A DNA stretch of 64,000 bases from Ursus arctos. Its lineage: Eukaryota; Chordata; Mammalia; Carnivora; Ursidae. A program made the translations under genes and the position numbers. Location: assembly GCF_023065955.2 (NCBI RefSeq), contig NW_026622974.1, positions 28,241,718 through 28,305,717 on the forward strand, given 5' to 3'. A model generated the notes under the pieces. The model searched no databases. It saw nothing but the letters and a program-made list of their open reading frames with translations, and was not told the origin of the DNA. Positions 32,900-44,424 of the stretch are shown piece by piece (the first letter of the stretch is position 1; the number at the start of each line of letters is the position of its first letter).

Positions 32900-34250
32900 G
32901 TTTTTAATTCGTTTACTTATTCAGTTATCTTTATACATTCCTTCTTCCCTTTCTTACATTTCCTGTTTTATATTTTAATCATTTAGCTCCTAACGTTTTT
33001 AATAATAAAAACATCTAAGGCTATGAATTTGATTTTGAGAAAATATTTGACTATACATTTTATATTTTTATATAAAGGTTTTTTTAAAATAATTGTTTTC
33101 TAAACATTGTATAATTGCAATATCATTTCCTTTTTCCTCCAAAAGTTCTTTGTGGATGATTTCCTTATTTTTGAAAATTTAATTTCCATGTGGTCAGTCC
33201 TTTATATTCTAATGTATTTTTACCTACTTGTTTGTGTCCTGTTTCTTTCTTTCTGCTGATATTGCTTATATTTATAAATCTTTTTTGTTCGGTTTTAATG
33301 CTTCACCAACCATAAAAGTTGATCCCTGTCATAGACATATTTACAGATTTTATGTAAAATAATATTTAAAAATCTCATCCTTGCTTATTTCATTTGAATC
33401 CCACTTCACCAGCTATTCCCCTTGTGATTCCTATTTCATTTTACTGTGTATTTTCTATGTATATATTTTACAATTTTTTATTTTAAACTTTTCAATTTAA
33501 GACATGTCTATTTTAAAAAGCATACAGTTAGATTTTTTTTTCAACCCAATCTAAGAGTCCTTGTCTTCTGGTAGAGAAATTAAAACATTTGCATGTAGCA
33601 TGGTAACTGATTCATCAATGTTTACTTGTATCAACTTATTCATGATTTTTATTCTCTTTTTTGTTCTTTGTGCTTCGTATCTTTTATTTTATGAGCTAAG
33701 TTTTTCATTCTTTCTCTTTTTTCCCAATAGCAACGTAGAAGAAATTAATCTGTTTTGTTTCTTTTTTAACCATATTGTTTGAAAAAATGTATCGTACTAA
33801 CCTTTCACTCATTATCTGATTCTTATTTATTATTGGAAAATGTTATCATCCTTGTCTTTCTCATCTGTTTTTTCCTATTCTTCTTAGTCTAATCTCACAT
33901 TTGAAAGAAAGTTTTTAATTAAATTATTGGGTTTTGCAGTTTATGTCTTCTCTTACAATATTTTTTAAACATTTGAATAATTTTGTAATTACATTCACAG
34001 AAACTACTTACTTTTGATTCTATAGTTAAGTGGTTTATATAGTTAGTTATATATCTTTGAGAAATATCTTTGGCCTGGGCCCACAGGTATAATATCTCCT
34101 TAGTCCTTATATATATCTAATAATGTTTATCATTTTCTTCAGGAATTAAAAAAAAACAACAGGATTTCTGGGTAAAACAGTAAGTCGTGGTTTATAAACA
34201 TTTTCACTCAACACCGTGTAGTCATTCATATACCAATTTTTTAAATAATA
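32900..34250 (-). mobile_element. Old L1M-type LINE, antisense, degraded
   Basis: Several words keep the order of old antisense L1: CATCTAAGGCTATGAATTTG, AATTTCCATGTGGTCAGTCC, GCATACAGTTAGATTTTTTT, CAACCCAATCTAAGAGTCC and AACATTTGCATGTAGCATGG. These correspond to the TGTGGTCAGAGAACA and CATATAGTTGGGTCTT areas I recall. No open coding segment survives. Boundaries are uncertain. Confidence 0.5.
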
Positions 34251-34599
34251 AGAATAAATATGAAGCAGTGTTAGATTTTTTAAAAACTAACATTTTGTGT
34301 TCCGTGTGAATACCTGTATTTCTTATTTTTCTTGAAATATTAATGAAAAATTACTAGATTGAGAATGGGACACTGAATAGACTATAAACTCTAATGTTAT
34401 GCTAGGGAATCAAAGTATTCTTACCCAAGTTGTGGAATCTTATACTAAAGAAAATAAAGACAAGTCAGAAAGGAGGAGAATATATAATTAAACAGATTTG
34501 TGTATAGCTAGATGCCCTTTATTACGAGCCTGAAAAGGTATTAAATGAGTCCAAGAAAGGCATGAAGAAAACAGTCTGAATCTTCTTACTTGCTGTACT
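34251..34599. other. Unassigned AT-rich sequence
   Basis: Nothing recognised between the L1M and the CpG-dense segment. Confidence 0.5.
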
Positions 34600-34960
34600 T
34601 GCGTGTTTTGGAGTGCCGGGGTGCGGAATCACAGCTGCTCGGCTGCGTGCCAGGTGCCGGGTATAAATTCGTTTCCTCAAACGGTGGATAACATCATAGA
34701 GGGGAGAACACCTGTAAACAGGTGTAAAAAAAGAACAAGTTGTCAGTGTGATAATAAAAGCCCATCGAGGTTATTATTAGACCCAAGAGCACGCTCGGTT
34801 CTGCACTAGCGGGTCCCGGGGCGCAGGGAAACTCGCAACTGTACGTGAGGTTTACGCAGCGGTCCCATCTCCCGAAGACAAACATTCCCGGTGAGCCCCA
34901 ATGCTTCAAAACGAAACCAGGCAGGTTTGCCCTCTACGGATCTAATTCGTTCAATACCAT
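34600..34960. promoter_or_regulatory. CpG-dense, repeat-free segment; possible promoter or first exon
   Basis: About 23 CpG dinucleotides in 360 bp at near 50% G+C. By hand count this is close to the number expected without CpG loss, while neighbouring DNA is AT-rich and CpG-poor. It holds a TATA-like GTATAAATT (34661-34669) and a donor-like CCCGGTGAGC (34887-34896) 225 bp downstream. I recognise no repeat family in it. A promoter with first exon is one reading; an unrecognised young LTR or a chance GC patch are others. Confidence 0.3.
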
Positions 34961-35362
34961 GGTGGAAGGATTGGGTGACACCATTAAGGGAAAGCATGTT
35001 TTCTTTTTGTTGTTGTTGGAAAGAAGTGTCCAAATTTCAAAAGGCGCAGAGGGGGGAGCACTCCTGTTCGCCACATGAAACCACAAATAAAATAATTTTA
35101 AAATGTTTATTTTGTAAGGACTTTGTGCTTTATTTATTTTTATTGTAAAAGTCTGCCGATTGTAAGAACACATTCACTGGAATTACTAGTGAGAAGAGAA
35201 AACGTCTCATTGAAGCGCGTATTGGTGAGGAAGAACGCACATCCCAGGAGGTGGGAGAAAGCATAGGGAGAATTATGAATTATGGAATAATCGTTCAAAA
35301 TTTAAAATGATCCTTTTTGCTTCCATAAACATTATGCCCAATGAACCAGCCCCAAAGTTAAA
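34961..35362. other. Unassigned sequence
   Basis: No repeat recognised. A few further CpGs (GAAGCGCGTATTGG at 35213-35226) trail off from the dense segment. Confidence 0.45.
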
Positions 35363-35372
35363 CCACATGTAG

Positions 35373-35577
35373 GGGCGCCTGTGTGGCTCAGTCGTCAAGC
35401 GTCTGCCTTGGGCTCAGGTCATGGTCCCAGCGTTCTGGAATCGAGCCCCGCATTCGGCCCCCTGTTCAGCGGGAAGCCTGCTTCTCCCTCTCCCGCTTCC
35501 CCTGCTTGTGTTCCCTCTCTCGCTGCCTCTCTATCAAATAATAAATAAAATCTTAAAAATAAAAACAAAAAAACCCC
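35373..35577 (+). mobile_element. Can-SINE, sense
   Basis: Head GGGCGCCTGTGTGGCTCAG, box-B-like GGAATCGAGCCCC, GGGAAGCCTGCTTCTCCCTC and tail AATAATAAATAAAATCTTAA. TSD CCACATGTAG at 35363-35372 and 35578-35587. Confidence 0.94.
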
Positions 35578-35651
35578 CCACATGTAGCCCCCTTTCTATG
35601 CTTCATCCTCTTTGCTCCAGCCCTTCTTCAGACCCAGGTCAGCGAATTGGT

Positions 35652-35751
35652 TTGTAGAACAATGGTCTTCAGTCCTGGCCGTGATGGTGGGTTCCCAGGA
35701 CCTGGGAAGCTTTGTAGACATCAGAGCCTGCTCCCCCTCCCACGGCCATTT

Positions 35752-35805
<54 letters not shown>

Positions 35806-35925
35806 GAAAAAAAACAACGGTTCTAATTTGACCAGCCTGCTCTGGGACCTGGCATTGGTATTAACAAACAACAAAAGCCCCTATGAGGCTGGGATATGTA
35901 GTCACTGATCTACTGAGAGCCCTTA
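35652..35925 (+). mobile_element. MER5-like hAT-Charlie fragment with (AC)n inside
   Basis: GAACAATGGTCTTCAGTCCT, CCAGGACCTGGGAAGCTTTG, then AGCCTGCTCCCCCTCCCACG and, after the AC run, GGTTCTAATTTGACCAGCC resemble a MER5-type element in order. The AC tract has grown at the A-rich TTTAAAACAC site. Confidence 0.5.
35754..35803. repeat. (AC)n microsatellite, about 25 units
   Basis: Uninterrupted AC run, likely length-polymorphic. Also Z-DNA-prone. Peptides of alternating His/Thr across it are artefacts. Confidence 0.98.
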
Positions 35926-35984
35926 ACATCTAGGAAGGAATCAGATTCCTCTCAGAGAGAGGAAAAAAGGATGGTGATATGATG

Positions 35985-36195
35985 TATTTGTTTTTATTTA
36001 TTTTTTTATTTAAATTCAATTAGCCAACATATGATGTAATTTTGAAATGGTTGTTTCGTTCAAGTTTTTATTTGAATTTTTGTTGGTTAACATACAGTGT
36101 AATATTGGTTTCAGGAGTCGAGTTTAGTGATTCATCAATTACGTATAATACCGAGTGCTCATCAAGAGTGCCCTCCTTAATACCCAGCATCTATT
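35985..36195 (-). mobile_element. L1 3' end fragment(s), antisense
   Basis: Two L1 3'-end-like pieces: ATTTAAATTCAATTAGCCAA-CATATGATG at 36010-36040, then GTTGGTTAACATACAGTGTA through GTGCTCATCAAGAGTGCCCT-CCTTAATACC at 36080-36190. Carnivore-type 3' UTR, severely truncated. The first piece may be a separate insertion. Confidence 0.7.
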
Positions 36196-37474
36196 ACTAC
36201 CACTATTAGTACTTCCAGTAGTATAACTAATGTTAGTACTTTTTCTGTGCTGAAAGTTAGGGACTGTGAAGGGATATTAAAGTTATACAAGTTGTATAGT
36301 GTTTTTTTGTTTGTTTTGTTTTCCTCAAGGTGCTTATATCTATCAAGGAATAAATGTGAAACAAACCTTTCATACTATTTTCTGTTCTATGATGTGATAT
36401 TATATTACATTTTAAGAGAGTAGTATGTAGAAAGTGCCATTGTAATCCAGTTCAAAAGATAGAGGTGAGGTTCAATGATTGTTACAGAAACAAAAGGGGG
36501 CACTTGGGTTGGACTTACTAGTTATAATTTTCTCAGTAGAAATGGAGGAACTGGGGAGAGTGTGGGATTTCAGATGAAAAAAGCAACACCAGTGTTGAAT
36601 CCTTTGTACGGAGGAGGAAACTGAACCTTAGACTAATTTTGGATGGCTTACCACAGATTATTATTTGGGGTTAGAGCCAGTATTTTTCCTTCCTTTTTTT
36701 TTTTAAAGAAAATCTTTTTTTTTTTTTTTTTTTTTTTTGGTTTAGTGGCCTTTTCACTATGTCACCGAAGGGCTGGGAACCTCTCGGGTATCAAGAACCT
36801 TTTCTCTACTTGCCAACATTTTTAGCCTTTAAAAAAAATGTATTTTTGAGAATACAGAGAAATAGATGGCATTTTATGGGGGTATATTTATAGGTCTTGT
36901 TAAGATGAGTGATTTAAAAATGAGTCAATAATTAATCAACGCTTTTATTATTTTGAGGCAATGGAAGCTTCTGTTGGGAAATAACCTGCAGTTGGAAAGC
37001 CGCAGCTTACTTCGTGTTGCTTAAAATTGTGCTCACACTAGAGAATGTAAAATAAAACATCCTTGCAATCTGCATGTAGGCAAACAGCTTTTGAAGTCCC
37101 TTTTGATGTAACTTCTTATTCAGTAAAACAATATTATGTAGGTCTCTGTACAAACCGTGGGAGAAACTGACCTAGAACTGCTTTTAGTGCCAGATCCTAC
37201 AACAAACTTATTTACAATGAATCATATTTTGAATTTATTTTTTGACTTTTAAAAATACCTCCAGTATTCTGTTAGAGTAGATTAACCCTTTGAAGAAACA
37301 AAGGCATCCACTTAATTCAAACGAGAAAGAGAATTACGCGGTAGAGATGATCACTATTACGGAATTCATCGTGGAATGTTTGAAATGAACTGTGTGTGTA
37401 CGCAAGATGGGAACATTGTCAAGAGTGGGTTTCGTCGCTGATCTTTTGATGGTGTTTGTGTTTAAAACTCAGAT
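36196..37474. other. Mostly unassigned; MIR trace and poly-T run
   Basis: A sense MIR-like trace lies at about 36595-36690 (GGAGGAGGAAACTGAACCTT, GGGGTTAGAGCCAG). A T-run occupies about 36716-36738. A CpG-containing patch is at 37320-37440 (AATTACGCGGTAGAG, GGGTTTCGTCGCTGATC). Nothing else is recognised. Confidence 0.4.
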
Positions 37475-37612
37475 TCGTCACTCTATCTGTGTGAACCTGG
37501 GTGAGCATTTAAATTTCTAGGCCTATCTCGTTAATGAGAATTGTATGTGGTTATTTTGAGGATTTAAATCTATGCCCAGCACACAGTAAGAATTTAAGAA
37601 AGATCAGCCATA
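37475..37612 (-). mobile_element. MIR SINE, antisense
   Basis: CTATCTGTGTGAACCTGGGT, CTCGTTAATGAGAATTGTAT, TTTTGAGGATTTAAATC and CCCAGCACACAGTAAGAATT match antisense MIR in order. Confidence 0.65.
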
Positions 37613-38023
37613 AAAAGCCATGTTTCTCTTCTCCTCTGTTCTGTTTTTTAAGCCTCTGGAAGAAGGTTCTGGTATCATTTTCTGTTACAACTTGAGCTTT
37701 ATGAGGGGAAAAGGTCTAGTAATGACTCCTTTTCTGTGTCCCACCAAGTCAAGGTTCACAAGCAACTGGTAAAACCATCTCTGGGCTGGTTTGTACTACC
37801 GAGGTACTAATGCACCATGTTTAAAGCTTTGTCTTCCCTGGGCACCAACGGCACAGATACAGTTGTTAAGTTATGGTCAAGTTCAAACAGGTATTTAAAG
37901 CAATGTCTGAAAGAGTGATTTAATACATAGCATTAAAAAGGGCTGATCCGCTTTGGAGATGAATAACTACACATTAATTGCCATAGCATTTTAAGCATAA
38001 AAACAAATAGCAAAATACATTTT
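37613..38023. other. Unassigned sequence
   Basis: Nothing recognised. Confidence 0.5.
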
Positions 38024-38036
38024 AAAAAACTACAAG

Positions 38037-38240
38037 GGGGGGGAGCGCCTGGGTGGCACAGTGGTTAAGCGTCTGCCTTCGGCTCAGGGTGTGATCCCGG
38101 CGTTCTGGGATCGAGCCCCACATCAGGCTCCTCCGCTATGAGCCTGCTTCTTCCTCTCCCACTCCCCCTGCTTGTGTTCCCTATCTCGCTGGCTGTCGAG
38201 ATCTCTCTCTGTCGAATAAATAAATAAAATCTTAAAAAAA
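38037..38240 (+). mobile_element. Can-SINE, young subfamily, sense
   Basis: Near-consensus copy preceded by a G-run. TSD AAAAAACTACAAG at 38024-38036 and 38241-38253. The frame on its minus strand (38065-38268) is SINE-derived. Confidence 0.95.
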
Positions 38241-38439
38241 AAAAAACTACAAGAGGGGTTCCTGACATAAATTTATAATTCTTCCTCTCTAGAAATCAGT
38301 AAAACTGCTGTTGCTATATAATGGTGAGGTTTTTTTTACTTCTGGAGTGACCGCAACTTTGTTGCTTCTTGACTCTTAGTCTGGGTGGTCTTTCCTCTTC
38401 CCTGGGCTGTGCTGAAGTCACTTTCTTATACTCACTCAC

Positions 38440-38700
38440 CAAGTTTGTATTGAATCCCTATTATTTATTAAGCACTCTTTTAGGTACTGGGATACAGCTT
38501 AAAAGTGAATAACGAAACTTCTGCATCCATAGATTTTCTAGAGCAGGACAGAAAACAAAATCCATGCATAACTCCTTCAAGTAGTGCTCAGTGCTACATA
38601 GAGAAGCAGATACTATAAGGAGTTGGGTAGAGAGCAGCGAGCCTGCCATTTTTCAGTGAGATGGTCGGAGGCGTCTCTGAGAATATTTCTTGGCTAGAGG
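38440..38700 (-). mobile_element. L2 LINE 3' end, antisense
   Basis: TATTGAATCCCTATTATTTA-TTAAGCACTC, TTTTAGGTACTGGGATACAG, then CAGTGCTACATAGAGAAGC and TCGGAGGCGTCTCTGAGAAT follow the antisense L2 tail. Confidence 0.6.
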
Positions 38701-39519
38701 CTTGCTAGAAGGTCTGGGTGTTGGAGGCAAACTACAGAAATTTTTATCTTCTTTCTGCAATTGCCTTAGATTTTGAACAGTCCTTATCAAATATCAGCAA
38801 AATAGTTGCTTTCTGAAAGATATTGTGTAAAACTTTCATAACTGGCATACACTCCCTAATGATGGCTTCACTCTGTTTATCCCCCACCTCTCTCTCTCTC
38901 ATGCTCTCTCTGCCCCCCACCTGTCTCTCACCTTCTTTCCCTTCCTTTCTTTCTCTGCCTTTCTCCCTTATATTTATTTCTCTGACTTCTCTCATTTGGA
39001 AATTCATTGATCGTCCATTTCATACTCCTATTTATAGAATTCACCAAGTGTAAAGGAAGAATTGGAAAGGTGTGATGGAAAAGATGAAATATTTATTTTG
39101 GAAATGACCATATAGAAATAAACTTAATTATACATGATAAGCTAGTTATAAATCTTTTTACTGGTTATTGTTTTGATATACCTTGGATTAAGCTCAGGTG
39201 AAATTTTAGTTTGAAGACTGTAAGAAATAGCTAGGAAAAAGAAAAAGAAAAGCAAATATCTACACAAATTCTTGTATTTCTAAAGGTTATCTACAGAAAC
39301 TCTAAATATTTGTTTTTCTATGACATAGTAAAATATATTTATCTCTTTATACACTGTGACTATATTTATTTAACAAATATAGCAAAGAAAAAAGTTTATA
39401 TATCAGAAAAATATTATTTCCCCTACTGATTCAATCAAGCCCTATCCTGTTTATTTGGAGACAAAATATCTACGTGAAATATGAAAAATTCAGTCAGTAA
39501 TTTAACACCACTCAGGTAG
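38701..39519. other. Unassigned, with a CT-rich tract
   Basis: About 38880-38965 is nearly all pyrimidine on the plus strand (CCACCTCTCTCTCTCTCATG and following). The rest is AT-rich with nothing recognised. Confidence 0.45.
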
Positions 39520-39672
39520 ATAAATGCTAACATTTATTGTATATATGACATGCACACGATAACATTTCCGTAACATTTATTTATTAAAACAAACCTAGAA
39601 GGTTGTCTTTGCCTGTACCTTACAGAGCAGTTTCACAGAGTAACTTTTCCCAACGTTAGTTAGCTATCGGCC
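39520..39672 (+). mobile_element. MIR SINE fragment, sense
   Basis: AATGCTAACATTTATTGTAT, AACATTTCCGTAACATTTAT, CCTTACAGAGCAGTTTCACA and GAGTAACTTTTCCCAACG follow sense MIR, diverged. Confidence 0.5.
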
Positions 39673-40032
39673 CCCCAAAAATCAGGATTTGTAGGGCCTT
39701 CTTAGTTTATTTAAATCACATTCCTTGTAATACATATTCTCCCTAGAAAAACAAGCAAGCATGGACAGTATGCGTGGAGGCCACACAAAGAACTGAATCA
39801 GCCAACTGCTATTTTTCCTAGAATTGACCCCAGATGTAGAGAAAGATTCAGAGTTTCCATTAAAGTGGTGTTTTAAGTTTAGATGGAGAAACTTTACCCA
39901 AAATCAAATCAGTTATGTTGACTCCCATTTTCTACAAATTAAGATAATTTGGTTTCTAAACTCTATTCGTGATCTACTAAAGACCTTAGGAACACAATAT
40001 TGAATTTTACTTGTAGACTATTCCATTTCACA
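39673..40032. other. Unassigned sequence
   Basis: Nothing recognised. Confidence 0.5.
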
Positions 40033-40048
40033 ATGACACTAATTCTTT

Positions 40049-40239
40049 TTTTTTTTTTTTTTAAGATTTACTTATTTATTTATTTGAAAGAGAGAGAGAG
40101 AGACAGAGCACAAGCAGAGGGAGCTGCAGGCCGAGGCAGAAGCAGGCTCCCTGCTGAGCAAGGATCTTGACGCGGGACTCCATCCCAGGACCCTGAGCCG
40201 AAGGTAGGAGCTTAACTGACTGAATCACCCAGGCATCCC
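40049..40239 (-). mobile_element. Can-SINE, antisense
   Basis: T-run, GA-rich half, GGCTCCCTGCTGAGCAAGGA and ACCCAGGCATCCC. TSD ATGACACTAATTCTTT (40033-40048) against ATGACACCAATTCTTT (40240-40255), one mismatch. The box B side is shortened (ACCCTGAGCCGAAGG without the GGATCATGA portion). Confidence 0.94.
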
Positions 40240-40511
40240 ATGACACCAATTCTTTAGCCTAATATTTAAATGTCAGATCAATGACTAGTAATGGAATCCT
40301 TGGCTGATGTAAGAAATTGCTTAATGAGTTTAATACAAATTACTTATATTTTCCATGGTGGTATGAGTTAATATAACAAATCTTTTTGCAAAACTCATTG
40401 TTCATTATACATATATATATCTGTTTCAATCTTGTTTATAAAATATACATCTTATTACAATCTTATTGAGAGTCTTACCCTATTTTCCATCATTAAAGAT
40501 TTTAAATTTAA
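40240..40511. other. Unassigned AT-rich sequence
   Basis: Spacer between two antisense SINEs; nothing recognised. Confidence 0.5.
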
Positions 40512-40710
40512 TTTAATATTTTAAAGATTTTGTTTGTTTATTTGACAGAGAGAGAGACAGTGAGAGAGGGAACACAAGCAGGGAGAGTTGGAGAGGGAGA
40601 AGCAGGCTTCCCGCTGAGCAGGGAGCCCAATGCGGGACTCAATCCCAGGACCCTGGGATCACGCCCTGACCCAAAGGCAGACGCTTAAGACTGAGCCACC
40701 CAGGCGCCCC
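40512..40710 (-). mobile_element. Can-SINE, antisense
   Basis: TTTAAAGATTTTGTTTGTTT, GA-rich half, AGGACCCTGGGATCACGCCC and CCACCCAGGCGCCCC. TSD poorly preserved. Confidence 0.92.
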
Positions 40711-40764
40711 TAGATTAAAATTTTGAAACACTTGATTTATTATTCCCCAGGCCATATATCATTT

Positions 40765-40959
40765 ATTTATTTTTTTAAAGGATTTTATTTATTTATTTGA
40801 GAGAGAGAGAGAGGACGAACCGGGGGAGGGGCAGAGGGAGAAGAAGAAGCAGGCTCCCCGCTGAGCGAGGAGCTGGACATTGGGCTTGATCCCAGGATCC
40901 TGAGATCATGACCTGAGCTGAAGGCAGACGCTTAATGGACTGAGCCACCCAGGCGCCCC
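40765..40959 (-). mobile_element. Can-SINE, antisense
   Basis: TTTTTTAAAGGATTTTATTT, GA-rich half, CAGGATCCTGAGATCATGAC and CCACCCAGGCGCCCC. Approximate TSD ATATCATTT and CTATCATTT. Third antisense SINE within 0.9 kb. Confidence 0.92.
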
Positions 40960-41579
40960 CTTATCTATCATTTCTCTTTATGTCATCAGTTTTAAATGAA
41001 AGCTATGCGTTTCCTATAATAATCACTTTTTAGAAAGAGTTATTTTGTTCTCATTTATGTGCCATAATTTTTTCTATTGTGGGAAACAATCAGCTATAAG
41101 ACGTACCACTGAAGTAATAATAGATTAAGTATAAAACACTTTTAAAGCAAATCTCAACTTCAGATATGCTAAAATGTGAAAAATATGCATTTTTAAAATG
41201 TAGGCAATATGGTATATTTTTGCCTGAGGATTTTTAATGACTGGGTTAACCGAGTTGGCGAAACCTCTGGAGACTGATTCTCATTTTTAACAGTTATCTG
41301 GAATTCCCAGAATTAGTGAAAATCCCAAGTGATAGATAAGTGTTAAAAAGAATTCTCACTTTCTAGTTCAGTCTACTAAGTGAGAAACATGAAAACCTTT
41401 TTCACAAACTTTTGTAACCCTATTTCCTTCTTCATAAATAACACATGTAAAACACAATGCTTGCTCTTCTGCTCCTTACCTCTAAAGATTCATTACACCT
41501 TCTGGGAAGCATATTTTATTTGACCAAAGCTTTTTTAGTTTTAACTTTCAAAAATTGTATAATGAATATTACATTACTT
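40960..41579. other. Unassigned AT-rich sequence
   Basis: Nothing recognised. Confidence 0.5.
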
Positions 41580-41700
41580 TGAATATTACCTCAGACTCAA
41601 AGCTTTGTGAAGGTATGGGCTCTGTTAACAACTTCCTTTCCAGTCCCCAGTGTTGTTCTGACAACCAGTAGGTATTTAATAAATATTTATTGAACTAAAG
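41580..41700 (+). mobile_element. L2 LINE 3' terminus, sense
   Basis: CTCAAAGCTTTGTGAAGGTA, CCAGTCCCCAGTGTTG and CCAGTAGGTATTTAATAAAT-ATTTATTGAAC match the L2 3' end. Confidence 0.65.
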
Positions 41701-42764
41701 AATTAAAAAAGTCCAGTTGTTCTCTATTAATATTTTTAATATAAGCATACAAAGAGTATTAGAAAGAGGAGAAATGAGTGCAAAAAGGGGCAGTAATTTA
41801 TAACTTAGAAGTTTCGGTCCTTTCAGTGAGCCATTCTGTGCCATTACGATACTTCCATTGCTAAATTTTCTTCTCTTCATATTTCACCTGTTGATGTTGT
41901 TTAGTGTTGGATATCCCATTTTGGTTTCCACATGCTTGGCAAATATTTTCTCTTCACCCCTTCCCTTTGGACTTTGTATAACAAAGCAAACTCATCAGCA
42001 AGTATAGTGTTCTGAGTGTTGTTGGTACTTAGGCCTGACTCCAAGAAGAACTTCAACTAGAATGGGGTTTCTACAAGTTCCCCTCCCTCCAAACCAGATG
42101 GAAAGTGGTTGCACGGGGTGAATTAGGAGCAAATTCATTTTCCTCTAAGAGAATAACTGTCCACGAGTTCTGTCCCCAGTGCTTCTCATCCTCTAAGATC
42201 CAGTGTGAGAGAAAAGAGTGAAGGGGTAGCATATCTTTCCAGCCGGGGTTTTGATGTGGAGGGTTAAAAAGAGTGGTCTGATTCACTTCAAATTCTTGCA
42301 GATCTGCAGGAATCTGAGGCCTTTTCTTCTGGTCGTGGGAGAATCAGTCCTTCTGTCAACAGCTACTGCTCTCCAGACACTATGCTAAGTAGAAGAATTA
42401 ATTAGTCATGGCCTCTATGTAGGAGGACCTCTAAAGAAGTTTATAAACAGCCATAATGTACAGTGAAAAGTGATGAATGTCACAAAGGAGGTACAAACAA
42501 AATTGTATGAGTGTTCCCAGAAGGAAGAAAGAACTTTTTGTTGGGTGATTATGGAGGTCAGTGGCATGGTGCTGACTTAGAATTATGGGATAGATGCAGA
42601 TATGTAAAAATTAAGAAGAGATTTTTAGGCCAAGGGTAAATGGGCAAAAACATCAAGTCTTCCACTTGGTTAGAGACTATGAAACTAATAAAGTGAAAAT
42701 ATTTTAAACATTGTCATATAGTAGGTGCTTTTATATTGGCTTAAGTACAAGTTGTGAAATTATT
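41701..42764. other. Unassigned sequence
   Basis: Nothing firmly recognised. The 42330-42650 segment has a faint antisense L2 flavour (CAGACACTATGCTAAG) but is too diverged to call. Confidence 0.4.
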
Positions 42765-43280
42765 GCCTCAACTTCAAACCCACCCTTCCATCCTTGCTTT
42801 CTGATGATGGCGCGGGCTCCTCCCTATTTATTTTTTGGCTTCTTGCCACTTCTGTGAGCAGCATGCCACCACCATGCCCTCCCTCTGCCCGTGGCATCGA
42901 CAGAATCCAATTTGCAATTTGTCCAGCAGCTGCGCAACCAGCCTCAGGCTCCCCTCAGAAACGCCAGCTTGCCAAAGTCCATTCCTCAGGTCACCGGGTT
43001 GCAGGCCTAGGCAGCCCTCCTGTGAGCCCACTCAGCCCCAGCCGAGCAGTCTCAGTGCCTGGGGGTGCTCCTCCAACCTCCTCACCTTGTTCCTCCAGCT
43101 CAAGAGGTACTACTCCTTCTAAGAGTTACTGCCTCCATGACCCTTTAGTGTTTTTCTTTTATCCTCTTAGTTACCGAGTTAAAAACTTTGCACTAAACGA
43201 ACAGATCTTTATTTAAATTCACTTTGTTCAAATAACTGATATGGTTTCTGTCCCCTGACCAGATCCCAACTGACACAATG
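42765..43280 (+). mobile_element. Probable ancient LTR (ERVL-like), GC-rich body
   Basis: A GC-rich body (GCATGCCACCACCATGCCC, CTGCGCAACCAGCCTC, AGAAACGCCAGCTTGCC) is followed by TTATTTAAATTCACTTTG and TGGTTTCTGTCCCCTGACC-AGATCCC, which looks like an LTR 3' end (AATAAATTC...TGGTTTCTG..CTGACTGGACCCTGACTGA). The 140-codon frame 42794-43216 is Pro/Ser-rich because of the base composition and is not taken as a gene. The family is uncertain. Confidence 0.4.
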
Positions 43281-44424
43281 AATGAATTACTGTGTAAACA
43301 ATATTGGCAACAATTCCCACATCACAAAATTCTATTGGAATGATCACTAGAGAATTCTTATTTATTTCTATGCTTACAAAAAAGTGTTAAAAACAGATAT
43401 CAACAAAAGACAAACATGGGCTATTCGAATAGTTTATTGCTAATTAAAATGCATATAGTACTTATATTTTTTTCCCTGTATCAGTCTTCTGGGGTCAAAA
43501 GGTATTTGTTTTCCAAAGATGAACATTATAGAAGATGAGCACAGGATGCACTAGATTAATCATTTAAAAATTTTTCACACATGCTACCTCTACCCTTCTC
43601 CAATTTTACTACCAGATCCTTTGACTAAAGTACTACTTGAGGGTTGGTGTCTGTCTGTTCAGTTGGCAACAAGGCAAATGGTGGAGAGCAGTGAGCTACC
43701 CTTACTTCATCTTCCCCAACTGCATCACGTGCTCATGGGCCCCTGAGCGTTGAGCAGATCTGCCCTTGGAGACTATTCAGCAGAGAAATTTCACCTTTGT
43801 TTGGGAGGGCACATTTCCTCTGGGCCAAAAGTATGTCCCCCCCAAACAATATATTATACATTTTAATATATATATATTCTCTTTTTAGTCATGGTTCCTA
43901 AATAAATTTATTATCTTTGGGAACCATAAGTTACATAATATCTTAAATTATGATTATGATTATTATTTACCTAATCTGGGCATACACTATTTGATTATTA
44001 TATCAAGATTGTGAGGCCAGAGTATGGAAAAAACGGGAAGGATATTTCATGAAACATTTCACTTTATTGTTTTGGTATATTATATTACATATAATTTGGG
44101 GATACCTTGACAAAAAATACTAAGTATTTATCCTGCTATGGAGACAATGAAAAGTTACCACAATGTATTCATTTGTACTTCATTATTTGCAGATAGCTAT
44201 GTGATCATACCTGTTTGATTAGATATAATTTGAGTAAACCTGCATTTGTTAATTAAATACTTTGAAAACATTTAATCTAACTGTATAATTGTGGAAGAAT
44301 GGGTTTACTTACTTACAAATAATCTTCATTTGTAGTATACTCAAGTGTCTATAATTTGAGTAAATTAAAGTTCTGTAACTGTCTGATACTTCTTAAGCAA
44401 GAGTAGTCAAAGTCAAAATCTTAC
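43281..44424. other. Unassigned AT-rich sequence
   Basis: No repeat or gene recognised. A short AT run lies at 43862-43878. Confidence 0.5.

Noticed and set aside
35596..35908. Frames with Val/Cys or Thr/His runs
   Set aside because: They are translations of the (AC)n tract.
42794..43216. 140-codon Pro/Ser-rich frame as a gene
   Set aside because: It lies in a GC-rich LTR-like element, overlaps open frames on both strands, and shows no domain.
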